From Proteromonas lacertae (taxonomy: Eukaryota; Sar; Bigyra; Opalinata; Proteromonadidae): a stretch of 32,129 nt of DNA. Location: positions 1 to 32,129 of the forward strand of contig NGBS01000070.1 of assembly GCA_002245135.1 (NCBI GenBank), in the 5' to 3' direction. Positions 1 to 10,927 of this stretch are shown here, piece by piece (positions within the stretch are counted from its first letter, which is position 1; each line of letters opens with the position of its first letter). The notes beneath the pieces were generated by a model. The model saw only the letters and a program-made list of their open reading frames with translations. It made no database searches and had not been told where the DNA came from. The translations under genes and the position numbers were made by a program.

Positions 1-709
1 ATGGTCTAAAATTGATTTGTTCAGAATCGTTAGAAAAGAAGATACTCCATTTATAAAAATCAATTGTTTCATGGAAATGAAGAATTGATATATTATTTGA
101 ATTATTGTATCAAAAAGAAGAAAAGATGTCATGAATATAGAAGTTTGCTTTATCAAGTATATGAATTGCATTTTTATGATGTAATAGATTTAAATGTTAA
201 TGATTCTCATATAGCATTAATTAAACAGATTGATTGATGGTTTAGATTTGTCAAGTAATAACATTACTTCTAAAGGATTAAAAGAATTAACAGATTCTAT
301 ACCACAATATGGATATAAATGCATATTAATATTTGATAATCCTATTGGAGATGAAGGAATAGAGATAATATGTAAATATTTAAAAAAATTTGTTGAATAT
401 CCACCATCTTTGAATTTATCAAGTATTTTTTGAATATATAATCGAATAGATGGAATGACTGAAAATGGATTGAGAATGTTAATAGAAAGATTAAAAGATT
501 ATGAACCATTAAGAAAGATAAATCTATCAGGAAATGTATTTAATAAAAAAAAATTAAGATTAATGAAGAAAACAAAGAAGTATTTGATTATTTAAATGAA
601 TTCAATAACAGTAAAAAAGAATATAAATAAAACAGAATTAGAATCATTTTTAGAAACATTTTCATCAATAAATTCAATTAGAATTGATGGAATTTCAGAA
701 GAAGAATAG
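1..709 (+). pseudogene. Frame-broken 3' tail of an LRR gene (paralogue of 21059-24359)
   Basis: This stretch aligns by eye with the last 780 bases or so of the pseudokinase-LRR gene at 21059-24359. Shared pieces include the run encoding DSHI, the LDLSxNNI repeat, the DNPIGDEGxEIICKYL unit and the closing FLExxSSI..I..DGISEE segment. Two introns sit at the same places as in the intact relative (about 174-208 and 419-450, both GTAT...TAG). The frame is interrupted several times, for example by an in-frame stop just before the LDLSSNN repeat and near 560-600, so no long reading frame survives. The 5' part lies outside the window. It is either a decaying copy or a real gene with consensus errors, since the neighbouring 0.8-2.5 kb is equally rich in frame offsets. 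Its last codon (TAG at 707-709) faces the stop of the next gene on the other strand. Confidence 0.75.
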
Positions 710-803
710 AAATATATCTAAATATTTTAACAATGTTGAGCAATTATAATTCTTTATTATATTATAAATTGTTGATTTATAAAAAAGAAAAAAACATAAA
801 CAA

Positions 804-3800
804 TTAAAAGTTTAAAACTACATTATGAGATTTACTAAAATCTATCAGTAATTCTTCTATATCTTCTTCTATTTCATTATCACATAAATCTATATTTTCT
901 AACTTATTATTGGATAGTTTTTACTAAATCATGATATATGGTTCAGAATTATTACTAATTTTACAACCTAAAGATTATTAATTATATATATACAATGAAG
1001 ATCCTAATATATGTAAATTCAAACTATCTATTAAACTCTTATCGGTTAAACATCTTTTCAAATTCCATAATCCATAATCACTAATATTATTTGAATGTAA
1101 TATTAATCTCTTCAAATTATTAAAAACATTTCTCTTCAAATGAATGAAGAATACATCCTGTTGAAACATCAGTAATTTCAGTTGAAGAAATATCAAATAT
1201 TTTCTAAAGATGTATAGTGTTTAATAATAATTGAATCTAATAACAATTCTATACAATCATCATTTATTTCATTATTCGATAGATATAATTCTTTCAATTC
1301 TTTGATTGATTTCATTTCTATTATTGTTGAAAGAAGTTTTATATCATCAATATTTAAACCATTATCTATTTTCAATATTAATAATGTGAATATATAAGTA
1401 TAATATACTTGATAGATTAAGTGATTGTAAAGGAATTTTAAGATTTTTGTGATTTTAGAATTGAGAATAATTGTACAAAATATCCATTCTCATGTAAATT
1501 TGAACCAGAAATATTCAAATTTATTAAACTATTACAATTACTGAATAACAATGAACCAAGTTGAGTTAAGTTCACATTATTATTATATAACATATATTCC
1601 ATTGGATATTGTATGAATGGATGGTTTTTGTGATATATAATTAGAAAATTGTTCTATTATTGTTTCATCCATTGATATATTGTTGAAATTTAATATTTCT
1701 AATTTTGGTGTTTTATTCTGAGATAGTAATTCTAATAATTCAGCTAATACCATTGTTGAAGTAATTGCTAATAAATATAAAAGATAAACATACATGAAAT
1801 ATTAAAACATTTCAAATCTTTAAGTCGATCATTCAATAAGAAATCTGATAATAATCTAATTCCATTTTCATTAAATGGATTTCCTTCAATATTTAAATAC
1901 TTTAAATTACATCGAATATTATATTCAAATAAGTGTAACTGATAGTTTTCAATTGTTGATATCTCATTAAAACTTAAATCTAACGATTCTAATGACTCTA
2001 ATTTTGAACTTGCTACACATATTGCCAAAGTAACATAATGAAACTCCTGTTAGCTTATTATCTATATAAAAAATGAATATATATATATTATACTTCCCAT
2101 ATTTAATGTATTTACTTTCAATTGAGATTCTTTGAAAGAACGGAAAGTAAATAGTAAAATCCATTATCTCCAATTTTATTAACTAAATAATAATAATAAT
2201 AATATATATATATACATGATAGATTCAATATCTGTAATTTCTCAAACAAATGAAGTGTATATGACAATTGTTTTAATGAATTATCATCTATTCCTCTTTC
2301 TGATAAATTCAATTCAACCAATTCCATTAATAGCTTCATTACAAAATATACTATCTATTGACTCAATATGAGTGATTGGCCACTTGTTATGATTTAATAA
2401 TTCTTTTACATTTCTTAACACGGATTTATGAGAAGTTGATAGTAATAGTATTAAAAATGATAAGTCGAATTTTTCATATAGTTTTCTTAATTGATTCACT
2501 ATTTTAAATAAATAAATAAATATATAGCATTTATACTATCAAATTCAATATCTAATAACACTTGTCTTGCTTTAGATCTTATAACTTGACTACCAGTTTT
2601 CCACAGTTGGATTATTAATTGGTAATTCTTTGATTCTACCAAGTTATGTAAATATAAATCACTATTCTTAGCTTCACCTAATTGACGAATACATTTGTCT
2701 CTTAATTCTCCATTAGCTGTAACGGCTAATGTAGATATTAACATATATCCACCATGTTCGCACATTTGTTTGAATTGCTCTTCGTTTGGATTTGTATCTG
2801 ATAATACTGTTGAAACGGTAAAATGTTTTTGTTTCAGGTACCATTGCCCATATGTATGATAATAAATCATATTTTTCATGGACTACGAAGCTCCTCCAAA
2901 TCGTAATCTATTAAAAATAAGTAAATACAAAAAGACAGTTGAAAACACAGAAAAATACAAAAAATACAGAAAAAGACAGTATTATAATATATTCATACTT
3001 TCAACTTCTTCTGCTATAGATTCAGGTATAATTAATCGATCTTTTTCTCTTATTTGTTCCCATAAGTTTATTAACATTATTACACTCCCATATTGATATA
3101 TTTCCAACACATTACGTTTATCTATAATAAAAATATAGTAATTATACTTGGTATTCTTTCAATTGTATGTTCTATTTTAGATTTCACATAAGTATTTCCT
3201 AACTTCCAGAAAACAGCTAATAATAATAAATTCTCTAAGTTATAACATTGTGTGATTAATTTTGATAATAAATCTTTACGTATTTCAGGCATATATCCAA
3301 TGAATAATAATCGAACTAATTCCATGAAGTTTCTTCTTTCTAATTCTTGCGCTATATAGATATTAATATAAATACAATTTCATAAAAATATAAGAATAAA
3401 AAAAAGAAAAAAAAGAAAGGATAAAATGTTAATGTTTTTATACATGATATATTCCACTGTTGTAAATTTGGAGTGTTATGATCTACTAAAGTCTGTACCA
3501 TTCCATTCAACTCAACCAATGGTTTTTCACTATCCAAATCTCTATAATTCCAAGGTAAATATTGCTTCTCTATATTATTCGTATTAAACTGCTCTATTTG
3601 ATAAGGAAATGTATTTGTTTTGTTGATGTAAATGGTGTGAATATCTCTTAAGAATCCTTTATCCATTGCTGCATGGAAATTTATTAATAATCTTCCACTG
3701 AAATTATTATGTGATAAATTCAATATTTGCATTTTTTGGTCTTTATTTTTAGATAATGCAGTTATTATTGAATATACGCCATTATCTCCTATTGAATTAT

Positions 3801-6800
3801 CTTGACAACAGAATTCTGTCATTTGATAGTAGTTCTCTGAGGCTAATATCTTAGCGGAAATTAATTCTAATCCTTCATCTCCTATATGACAAGATCCGAT
3901 GTTTAAATATTGCAATTTCTTGAGTGGATGTTTTGACAGTGAATCTGATATGAATATACAACCTTCTTTTTGTATATAATTTCCATATAAATCTAATCGT
4001 TCTAAATTTGGACAGGCTTCTTCATTGAATATTGTAACTAAAGAATCTCTTACACCATTTAATGTAATATTATTCACTATAATAAATAACAAAAATAAAA
4101 TATATAAATATACAGCTAAAATTGATATGTTTCAAATTATTGTATTTTCTCTTTGATAAAGCTCTACATAAATAACTTAATCCACTATCTGAGATACTAT
4201 TATCAACCAATGAAATCACTTCTAATCCATCCACAAGCCACTGTCAAACACTTTGATTATATTCTTTATATTAATATCATTTAAATATCTTACTATATTA
4301 ATAATAAAAAATAACATTTATATATATACAACACATATTCATATTAAACACTTTTCCTTTAATATGTTTATTTTCCACTAAAATCTTACAAAACTCTGTA
4401 AAAGTTTTTCCATCAAATAATATATCCGTTAAAATAATAGATTCTATTGGTGGAAATTTCTCTGATTTGTATTGATATAAGTTGCATATTTCTTGAGATG
4501 GTATATCTGTAGCAGCAAGATGGAATTCTCTTAATTTTGGACAACAACCATTGTTTAATGCTTTATTTAAATCTTCTAAGGATGTAATGAAGATTGGATT
4601 TACTATTGTAAATAAATATAAATATATATATTATTATACTGCTAAATGTGACACTTTCTAATTTGCTTAAATTTCCTGTTGCTAATAACTTTATGAATGT
4701 ATTTAAGCCATTTTCATTGATTTTATTTCTAGTGAAATCTAATACTTTGATTCTAGCTGGTTTATCTTTGAGATTTTCATATAACAATTTCATTCCTTTT
4801 TCTGTTACACTGTTATCTATAAATATAATATATTCAAAATAATTATACATTTCATGTAGAGTGAATGTAAATGAAAATCTTTATGTGACATTAATTGACT
4901 TAGTGAAATTAAACAATCATCATTTAATCCATTATCTATAAAAATGAATATAATAATATAATAATATATACGATTCAATATAATTGTATGTATTTTCAAT
5001 GATCTTCCACTTACTATTGAATTTACCAATCTGCTTAAACCTGTATCACATATATAGTTATTTGATAAATCCAAAGTCCTTAGATTTGGTAATGATTTGT
5101 CTTTAAGTGTAAGGGATAAATGATAGATTCCTAAATCACCAGTTTTATTTCCTTTTATATTCAAATATTCTAATTCTGGCAGTTTATCTTGTAAAATCAA
5201 GTTTCCTAATGCTTTTAATCCATCATTATTTATCATATTATCTATTAAAAAAAGAAAGTAAAAATGAATAAAATCATACTTGACAAGTCAAACCTTTTCA
5301 AATGTGGAATTGTATTTTTCATTATTGTTTGGCATAAAGCTATAAATCCTTCATTTCCTATTTTATTATTATTTATATATAAATTCTGAAGTGTATGAAG
5401 TTCAGCTTTTACTAACACTTCTGATAATAATGTCATTGCATAATTATCAAAATAATTATCTAAAAATAATAAAAAACAAATAAAATCAATACATGATAGA
5501 TTGAGATTTTCTAATTTAGTTAAATTTGCACTAACCAATGCATTACTAAAATCTATTAAACCAGCACTAAATATTTCATTATCTATATAATATATTATAA
5601 TAACATATATATACGTGATAAATCAATAGAATTAATCGATACAAAGAAATGAAAGAAAGTTGCTAATGGATTCATTACATTATTATTCACTCTTCGATCT
5701 ATATAATATATAATAATAATAGTAATAATAATAATAATAATATACATGATAAATCTAAGGATGTTATAGTTAATATATCTTTAGATAATAAATATCTATC
5801 AATTTCCACTATCTCAGTTGGATCCCATTCTCTTTCTATCAATAAACTCACTGGGATTTTCAACCCTTCAGTTGTTTTATTATATAATAATCCAATGTAA
5901 TAATTACTACCACAATAATTCAATATAACCTCAGAAGTAGCTCGATCTAATGTAACTTGTTGTAATACTTGATTTGTCTTTGCTTTGATCATTGTATTGG
6001 ATGAACTAAATAACTTTACTAGTAATGATAAACCTGCCATTGTTACTAGGATGTTGTATTCTTCTAAGGTAAAATCGAAGTTTTGTATGAAACTGATTAA
6101 CATGGCTCTGATTTTGGGAATATTGTTGGCATTCCAAATATCACCAATTAATTTTGGACCAAATAACATAAACAGACTTTTTAATACATTATCTATATAT
6201 AACATTACAATATATATAATGAAGATAGTAATTAAAAAAGATAATGAAGTTTATATATATATATACTGCTAAGTGGATAAGCATTTGATGGTAATAACGA
6301 CAAAGATAATTTTCCTTTATACAACAATGTGGTTAATAATATATTACCACCACTCACTTTAATAGTTTCAGAATATGATTCATCCACAATTAATCTCTTT
6401 AATAACGCATTCTCACATTCAAATTGCATAAACTTAGTCCCTCTTCGCCAGTAGTACATTTGATCTCTTGAACTACTTTTATATACCAATTCTTTTATCT
6501 TATCATCATCTTCATAAAGATTAGATAATAAATGCTTTGATAATGTTTCTACAATTAAAGATGGTGATTCTGTATGTTGTTCTGTTGTTTCTATTATCTC
6601 TGAATCAATCATTGAATCTTTAATCTCTTTCTCATAAGCACATTGTAATAATAAAGTCAAAATACAAACTAATGATCGAGTTTTTGCTCCTTTTAATATA
6701 TCTGATATTTCTGTTATAAGAATTGGTTCTTCTTTAATCATTTCAAATATTTCTTCTCTTACTATAAAGTGAATATTATTTGAAGTGATTGAGTCATTAA

Positions 6801-8514
6801 TAAATTCATTTATTGCCATTGAACTGGTTTGAATATAACCTATGTATTGTCTATCTCTGTATTTGAATGGTTCAGGCCAATCTTTTAATGCTCCTGAACT
6901 GATTTCGTATAAATCAATTGATTCGTTGGGTGAGTAGAGTTGTTTAGGTGAGAAATTCTGCATAATATCTATTGAAAAGAATAGAAAAAAAATAAAATGA
7001 GAAGATAGAAATGATATACAGCTAATTGGTAATTTATCCCATCTAATATAATTACACAATGATCTAATATAATCCTTAATATCATCTTTACTCATCTTCG
7101 GCTTACTCTTACCAGCTGCTTCTGCTAATTCATCTTCACTTTCACTCTCACTTTCACCAGTACTTTCATTTGTACCTGTTGAGTATTCAGATGACATTTC
7201 CTGTAATTGAGATAATCTCTTCTTTTCGACTTTAACTGCTTGAATATCAGCTCCATGCATTAAATAATCATATAATCTCAAGATTGCATCACCAATTTGA
7301 AATTCATCTGGAAATATCACATCGTGCATCTCCATAATCTTAGTAATTGATTCTTTTGGAAATTTGATAATGACATTTGGATGTATAACGAATTTTGCAT
7401 CATTCTTCATGGCATTGATGATATCTTTTAGCATTGGTTTGATTCTGGAGTGTTTGGTGAAGGTAAAAAGTGATGCAGCTATCATTCCGTTGAGATTCTT
7501 TTTCATATAACTATAAATGATAAATATTATCTAAATACTCTAATGCTAGTACTTCTAAATCAGACACTTTGTATTTATTACATAAATGATATAACTCTAC
7601 TACATTTTCATCAGTTATAAATATCTATTTTTTAAATAATAATTCATATATACAGATCCAAAACTTAAATACGTTAATATTAATCTAAATATATTTCCAT
7701 CAATATCATATAATACATAAGTCCCTCTTTGGCCTTTGTATTTACTCTTTAGAAAGAATCCAAGGAAAAATGGACAGTTATGAATTAATGGTACTCTCAT
7801 TACTGGTATTGACTGTTGATCCAACGTATCTGAATTTTTAATTAATACAATAGCATCACATAGTTTATAGTTTTGTGCTAGTTCTAATACACTATTTTAT
7901 TATATAGATTTATGATATTAATATATATATATATATATACCCTCCTCGTGGAATTGGAAATGATAGTGTTACGCTTTGTACTGCGAGATGTTTACGTATA
8001 TTCTTATCACCATGTTCATGGAACTCATCAATAAATTCTTGAAAATCACTAAATACTTCAGGAAGTAACTCATTTTCCATCATTTCAATGTATTTCTGAC
8101 TGAAATGAGGTAAGATGAATTCTTTACATTGATCGTATAGTTCATTCTGTTGGTATTTGTATGAGAGGTTTAACATTGGTATTGCTGTATCTCGGTTTAA
8201 AGTTATCTAATAATTATATTTGACAGGTCATATACATTTGCAAAGTTTAAATACGTCAATAGATTAAACATAGCTCTAGCATCTTCATTTTTAACGTCAA
8301 TTACAGGATTTTTCTCAGTTTTATATTTAGTCTTTACTAAATTCCTAAAATACTGACTAGATAGTAAAACTGGTATTTTATAACATATAAAATCTTGGAA
8401 TTCTAATTTAAAAGTCAATAAACTACAATCTTTAACCCCTCTTGCTCCAATAAATCTAAATTCAATAGATAATACAACATACCCTTGAGACAAACGTTTT
8501 ATACTAACTTCCAT
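804..8514 (-). CDS. Giant BTB-BTB-BACK-ARM-LRR repeat protein
   Basis: I traced one multi-exon gene of roughly 2,000 residues. Exons 8236-8514, 7941-8206, 7654-7891, 7539-7624, 7020-7510, 6267-6968 and 5746-6192 join in frame through introns of 28-74 nt. Order: BTB 1 (motifs IPVLLSSQYFRNLV and TYLNFAN), BTB 2 (VPLIHNCPFFLGFFL, LTYLSFGS), a BACK-like helical region (KFPKESITKIMEM ... NYIRWDKLPIS), an acidic Ser/Glu linker near 7110-7190, an ARM-like block (LVTMAGLSLLVKLFSSSN), LRRs (3.4-5.75 kb), a second ARM-like block (2.4-3.4 kb) and more LRRs down to a terminal KLENIDLCDNEIEE unit. BTB and BACK are known from cullin-3 adaptors; use as a ubiquitin-ligase scaffold is inference. A one-base offset occurs near 4240 and several more below 2.5 kb, so the C-terminal third is provisional. 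The splice near 2.8-2.9 kb is uncertain. A split into two genes is possible but not favoured. Confidence 0.78.
3446..5745 (-). repeat. Tandem LRR-unit exons inside the giant gene
   Basis: Seen directly: exons 5615-5698, 5493-5582, 5280-5459, 4972-5241, 4849-4935, 4640-4816 and 4330-4602 encode 28, 30, 60, 90, 29, 59 and 91 residues, that is 1, 1, 2, 3, 1, 2 and 3 LRR units of about 29-30 residues. Each separating intron is phase 1 and cuts the same codon, the x of L-x-L-S-x-N, so nearly every LRR exon begins with the bases AT-AAT and encodes xN. The units follow the ribonuclease-inhibitor-like pattern LxxLxLSxNxIxDxGxxxLxxxL. This one-intron-per-unit arrangement points to growth by duplication of whole exons. 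Confidence 0.85.
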
Positions 8515-8867
8515 TTATTGGATCACTATAAAAAGATAAAACGCTTTTATTTTTTAAAAATTGATTCGTTTTTATCATGAAACGATTATTTATTTTGAAA
8601 CAGTCAAATATTACATTCATCAATCTAGTTATTTCTCAGGTTATTTACTTTTACATTATATGCCAAATGTAGCATTATAACCCTTGTAGTTATAAAAATG
8701 TATTATTTTTTCTCAAATATTTGAAAATTTTCACCAAGTGTGTAATTCTATTATGTATATATTGTCAATGGCATTATATAACCTAGACAAACAAGCAATA
8801 GTATGATGAATCAATTTTATAAGAGTTTTAACTCACTGACTATAGAAGAGATGAACTGTTCAACATA
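8515..8867 (-). promoter_or_regulatory. Intergenic region upstream of the BTB gene
   Basis: These 353 bases separate the stop of the FkbM gene from the start of the BTB-LRR gene, both on the minus strand. I see no open frame worth calling. The part nearest the BTB start holds an inverted repeat with 5-bp arms (CGTTT ... AAACG, 8567-8584) followed by a TTTTGAAA motif. Similar TTTTGAAA or TTTCAAG motifs and short inverted repeats occur upstream of other genes here (28036-28057, 31853-31876). A promoter role is inferred from position only. Confidence 0.35.
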
Positions 8868-9659
8868 TCAGTTTTTTCTCTTAGCAACAATGTTGGATTT
8901 TTGGATTCTTAGACAATCAAACTTCTTTATAACCTCATAACCCATATCATCGAGGATTTTAAACAGCTTCTCAATTTCATATTTTCCATCAGTGCCTTTC
9001 TTCCCACAATCAGCCTCCATATGGATATATTCAGTTTTATGATGGTTAAAGAATTCTTTACCTCCTTCAATCAAATCATATTCAGCAGCTTCTACATCAA
9101 TTTTTATCAAGGATACTCTTGTAGGAATCAACTTATCAAAGTCATCAAGCTTCTTTACGTGAATTGTTTCAGTAAAATCAGTGTGATTGTAATAGACAGA
9201 CGAAAATGACCAATTGTCTTTTGTAATCTTCATAATCATGTCTTTCTCTTCCTTTCCCAATGCGTATGGATATATGGTGATATATTTTGTGAAATTAGCA
9301 TTACCAAATGTGGTTAATGTAAATGGAAACAGGTTATTTGGAAGAGGCTCAAAGGCATATGTCTTAACTCCTGCTTGTGCAAACAGAAAAGAGCAAGATC
9401 CAATATTTGCTCCAAAATCGATAAATATTCCCTTTTTACTACTTTGAAGGTAAAGATTATACATTTCTTCACATTCAGGCCATTTACCTTGACTTTTTAT
9501 TACATTTGAAATATAATCGTTGCTTCTGAGTAATTGGAAAAAAGAAATATCCTTATATTTCGCTTTGTAATAATAGTAGGACTGCTCGTTGATTATTGTA
9601 GGTACAACAACTGTTTTTGTTTCATGAATGCCTTCTGGAGATGGAAATAGGCTATTCAC
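8868..9659 (-). CDS. FkbM-family SAM-dependent methyltransferase
   Basis: The 263-residue frame shows the FkbM methyltransferase order: SAM-binding motif I FIDFGANIGSCSFLFAQAG at about residue 76, an acidic post-I position in YAFEPLPNN, and the family hallmark LIKIDVEAAEYDLIEGG about 90 residues later, then a mixed alpha/beta end. The family transfers methyl groups, usually to O atoms of sugars or small molecules; the substrate cannot be read here. The frame has no intron, unlike almost every neighbour, which fits late acquisition from bacteria but does not prove it. The start is unsettled: the frame at 9657-9659 opens with GTG, and the open frame runs upstream to about 9736 through a hydrophobic stretch with no ATG. 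The first in-frame ATG lies well inside, just before motif I. A missed exon, or an indel near the A7 run at about 9660, would explain this. Confidence 0.9.
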   Translation of the reverse strand: MNSLFPSPEGIHETKTVVVPTIINEQSYYYYKAKYKDISFFQLLRSNDYISNVIKSQGKWPECEEMYNLYLQSSKKGIFIDFGANIGSCSFLFAQAGVKTYAFEPLPNNLFPFTLTTFGNANFTKYITIYPYALGKEEKDMIMKITKDNWSFSSVYYNHTDFTETIHVKKLDDFDKLIPTRVSLIKIDVEAAEYDLIEGGKEFFNHHKTEYIHMEADCGKKGTDGKYEIEKLFKILDDMGYEVIKKFDCLRIQKSNIVAKRKN

Positions 9660-9935
9660 TTTTTTTGCAGTAAAATAACGTGGTGTACATAATAAAATGT
9701 TCCAAAAATAAAATTGGATGAAATTAATTTTTTAATTGCTTATCCTACAATGTAAATAATCATAGCAAAAGTGTTGCTTTGTGTTTAAATGCATATACAA
9801 ACTACTGCACCAGGTATACACAAAAAAGAATGGATTAGTGAGATTTTTTAAGTGAATTAAGTTTCATAACCATTTTCATTCATTTCGTTTTTTTAATAGC
9901 TATCATAAATTAATGAAAAACCTCAAACAACATAT
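9660..9935. other. Intergenic region, no gene seen
   Basis: Between the FkbM gene and the stop of the 272-aa gene, both on the minus strand. It is AT-rich with T runs. An in-frame extension of the FkbM frame reaches into it (to about 9736) and could encode a hydrophobic N-terminus. I found no RNA gene and no repeat. Confidence 0.5.
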
Positions 9936-10845
9936 TCACAATAAAAATTCATTAATACTGAATATTAGATCATTCAATGGACTATAATTTACATTAACAA
10001 TATTCATAGAATATTCATTATTATCATTTACTAAAATACTGATATAACAACCACATGTTGATAAAACAATCAGATGATTGTTATCTCCATAATTTATTAT
10101 GCATTTTAAATCATCAGTTCCATTCATTATTCTATTATGTTTTTTCTTATTTGTTTTATATATCATTTCAAATAATGATTTTGTTATTTTCTCATAATTT
10201 GTTAGTGACTGAATACGATTACTTCCATAGCAATAATACTCATTTGGAACATTAATGTTTGACTGTTTCATAACAAATAAGCAGATTATATTCTTCTAAA
10301 TATAAAATAAATAACAAAATGACATACATTTATTGATTCAATCATTGATGTGATATTCTCTTTCATTTTTTCTTTCATTTCATTTATATAAAGTTTATAG
10401 TTTAGTTTCTAATAGAATATTAATAGATCATTTATATAAATACATTTGGATTTATTGATATTGAATTTAGTATTGATGTTGTATGAAGGGATAAAAAATG
10501 GTTTGAAAATTGATAAAATATATTTGGTTTTAAAAATACAATTGAGAGAAAATTTACATTATTTTTATTTTGTTTAATAAATTTTATATTAAATAGTTCA
10601 CTTTCATATGATGATATGCCTGAATCGTTGATTTGAGACATAGAGTATATTGCATATAAAAAGGAACTTAAATTATAATCATCCACATGCTCTAAATGAC
10701 ATTTTGAACAGTATAATTTTGATTGGCCTTCTAGTAATTTCAAACCAAAATTATCAACAAAACACTACATATTACAATTTAAAAATACTTTATGATATAA
10801 TTGTGAACCTCCAAAATCTAAATCCAACAGAATAAAGCCATTCAT
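9936..10845 (-). CDS. Unknown 272-residue protein (four exons)
   Basis: Four exons (10789-10845, 10444-10764, 10328-10408, 9936-10295) join in phase 0 through introns of 24, 35 and 32 nt and sum to 273 codons including the stop, which supports the model. The protein begins MNGFILLDLDFGG and has a CxxC pair (YCSKC) near residue 35. A middle part has alternating beta-like hydrophobic stretches (ELFNIKFIKQN, VNFLSIVFLKPN), then a lysine-rich helix, and another beta-like end (HLIVLSTCGCYISILVN). No transmembrane helix or signal peptide is visible. I do not recognise the family. The alternating small beta-strands resemble longin or roadblock folds of trafficking adaptors, but that is only an impression. 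The start lies 82 bases from the divergent GTPase start, so the two may share a promoter. Confidence 0.75.
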
Positions 10846-10927
10846 TATATACAAAAAACAGTTTTTAATAATCAGGGTTACGAAAAAGAAATTTCATACA
10901 GCAGATAATTCAAACTCTTTATTCTCA

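Noticed and set aside
2878-3096. 72-residue plus-strand open frame
   Set aside because: It overlaps an intron and ARM-like exons of the minus-strand gene and has no motif; a shadow frame.
7504-7513. Separate gene starting at ATG 7506, four bases after a stop of the BTB gene
   Set aside because: A standard 28-nt intron (7511-7538) removes that stop and joins BTB 2 to BACK in frame, which is the known domain order.
7917-7940. AT dinucleotide run as a microsatellite feature
   Set aside because: It lies within an intron, and similar AT runs begin many introns here.
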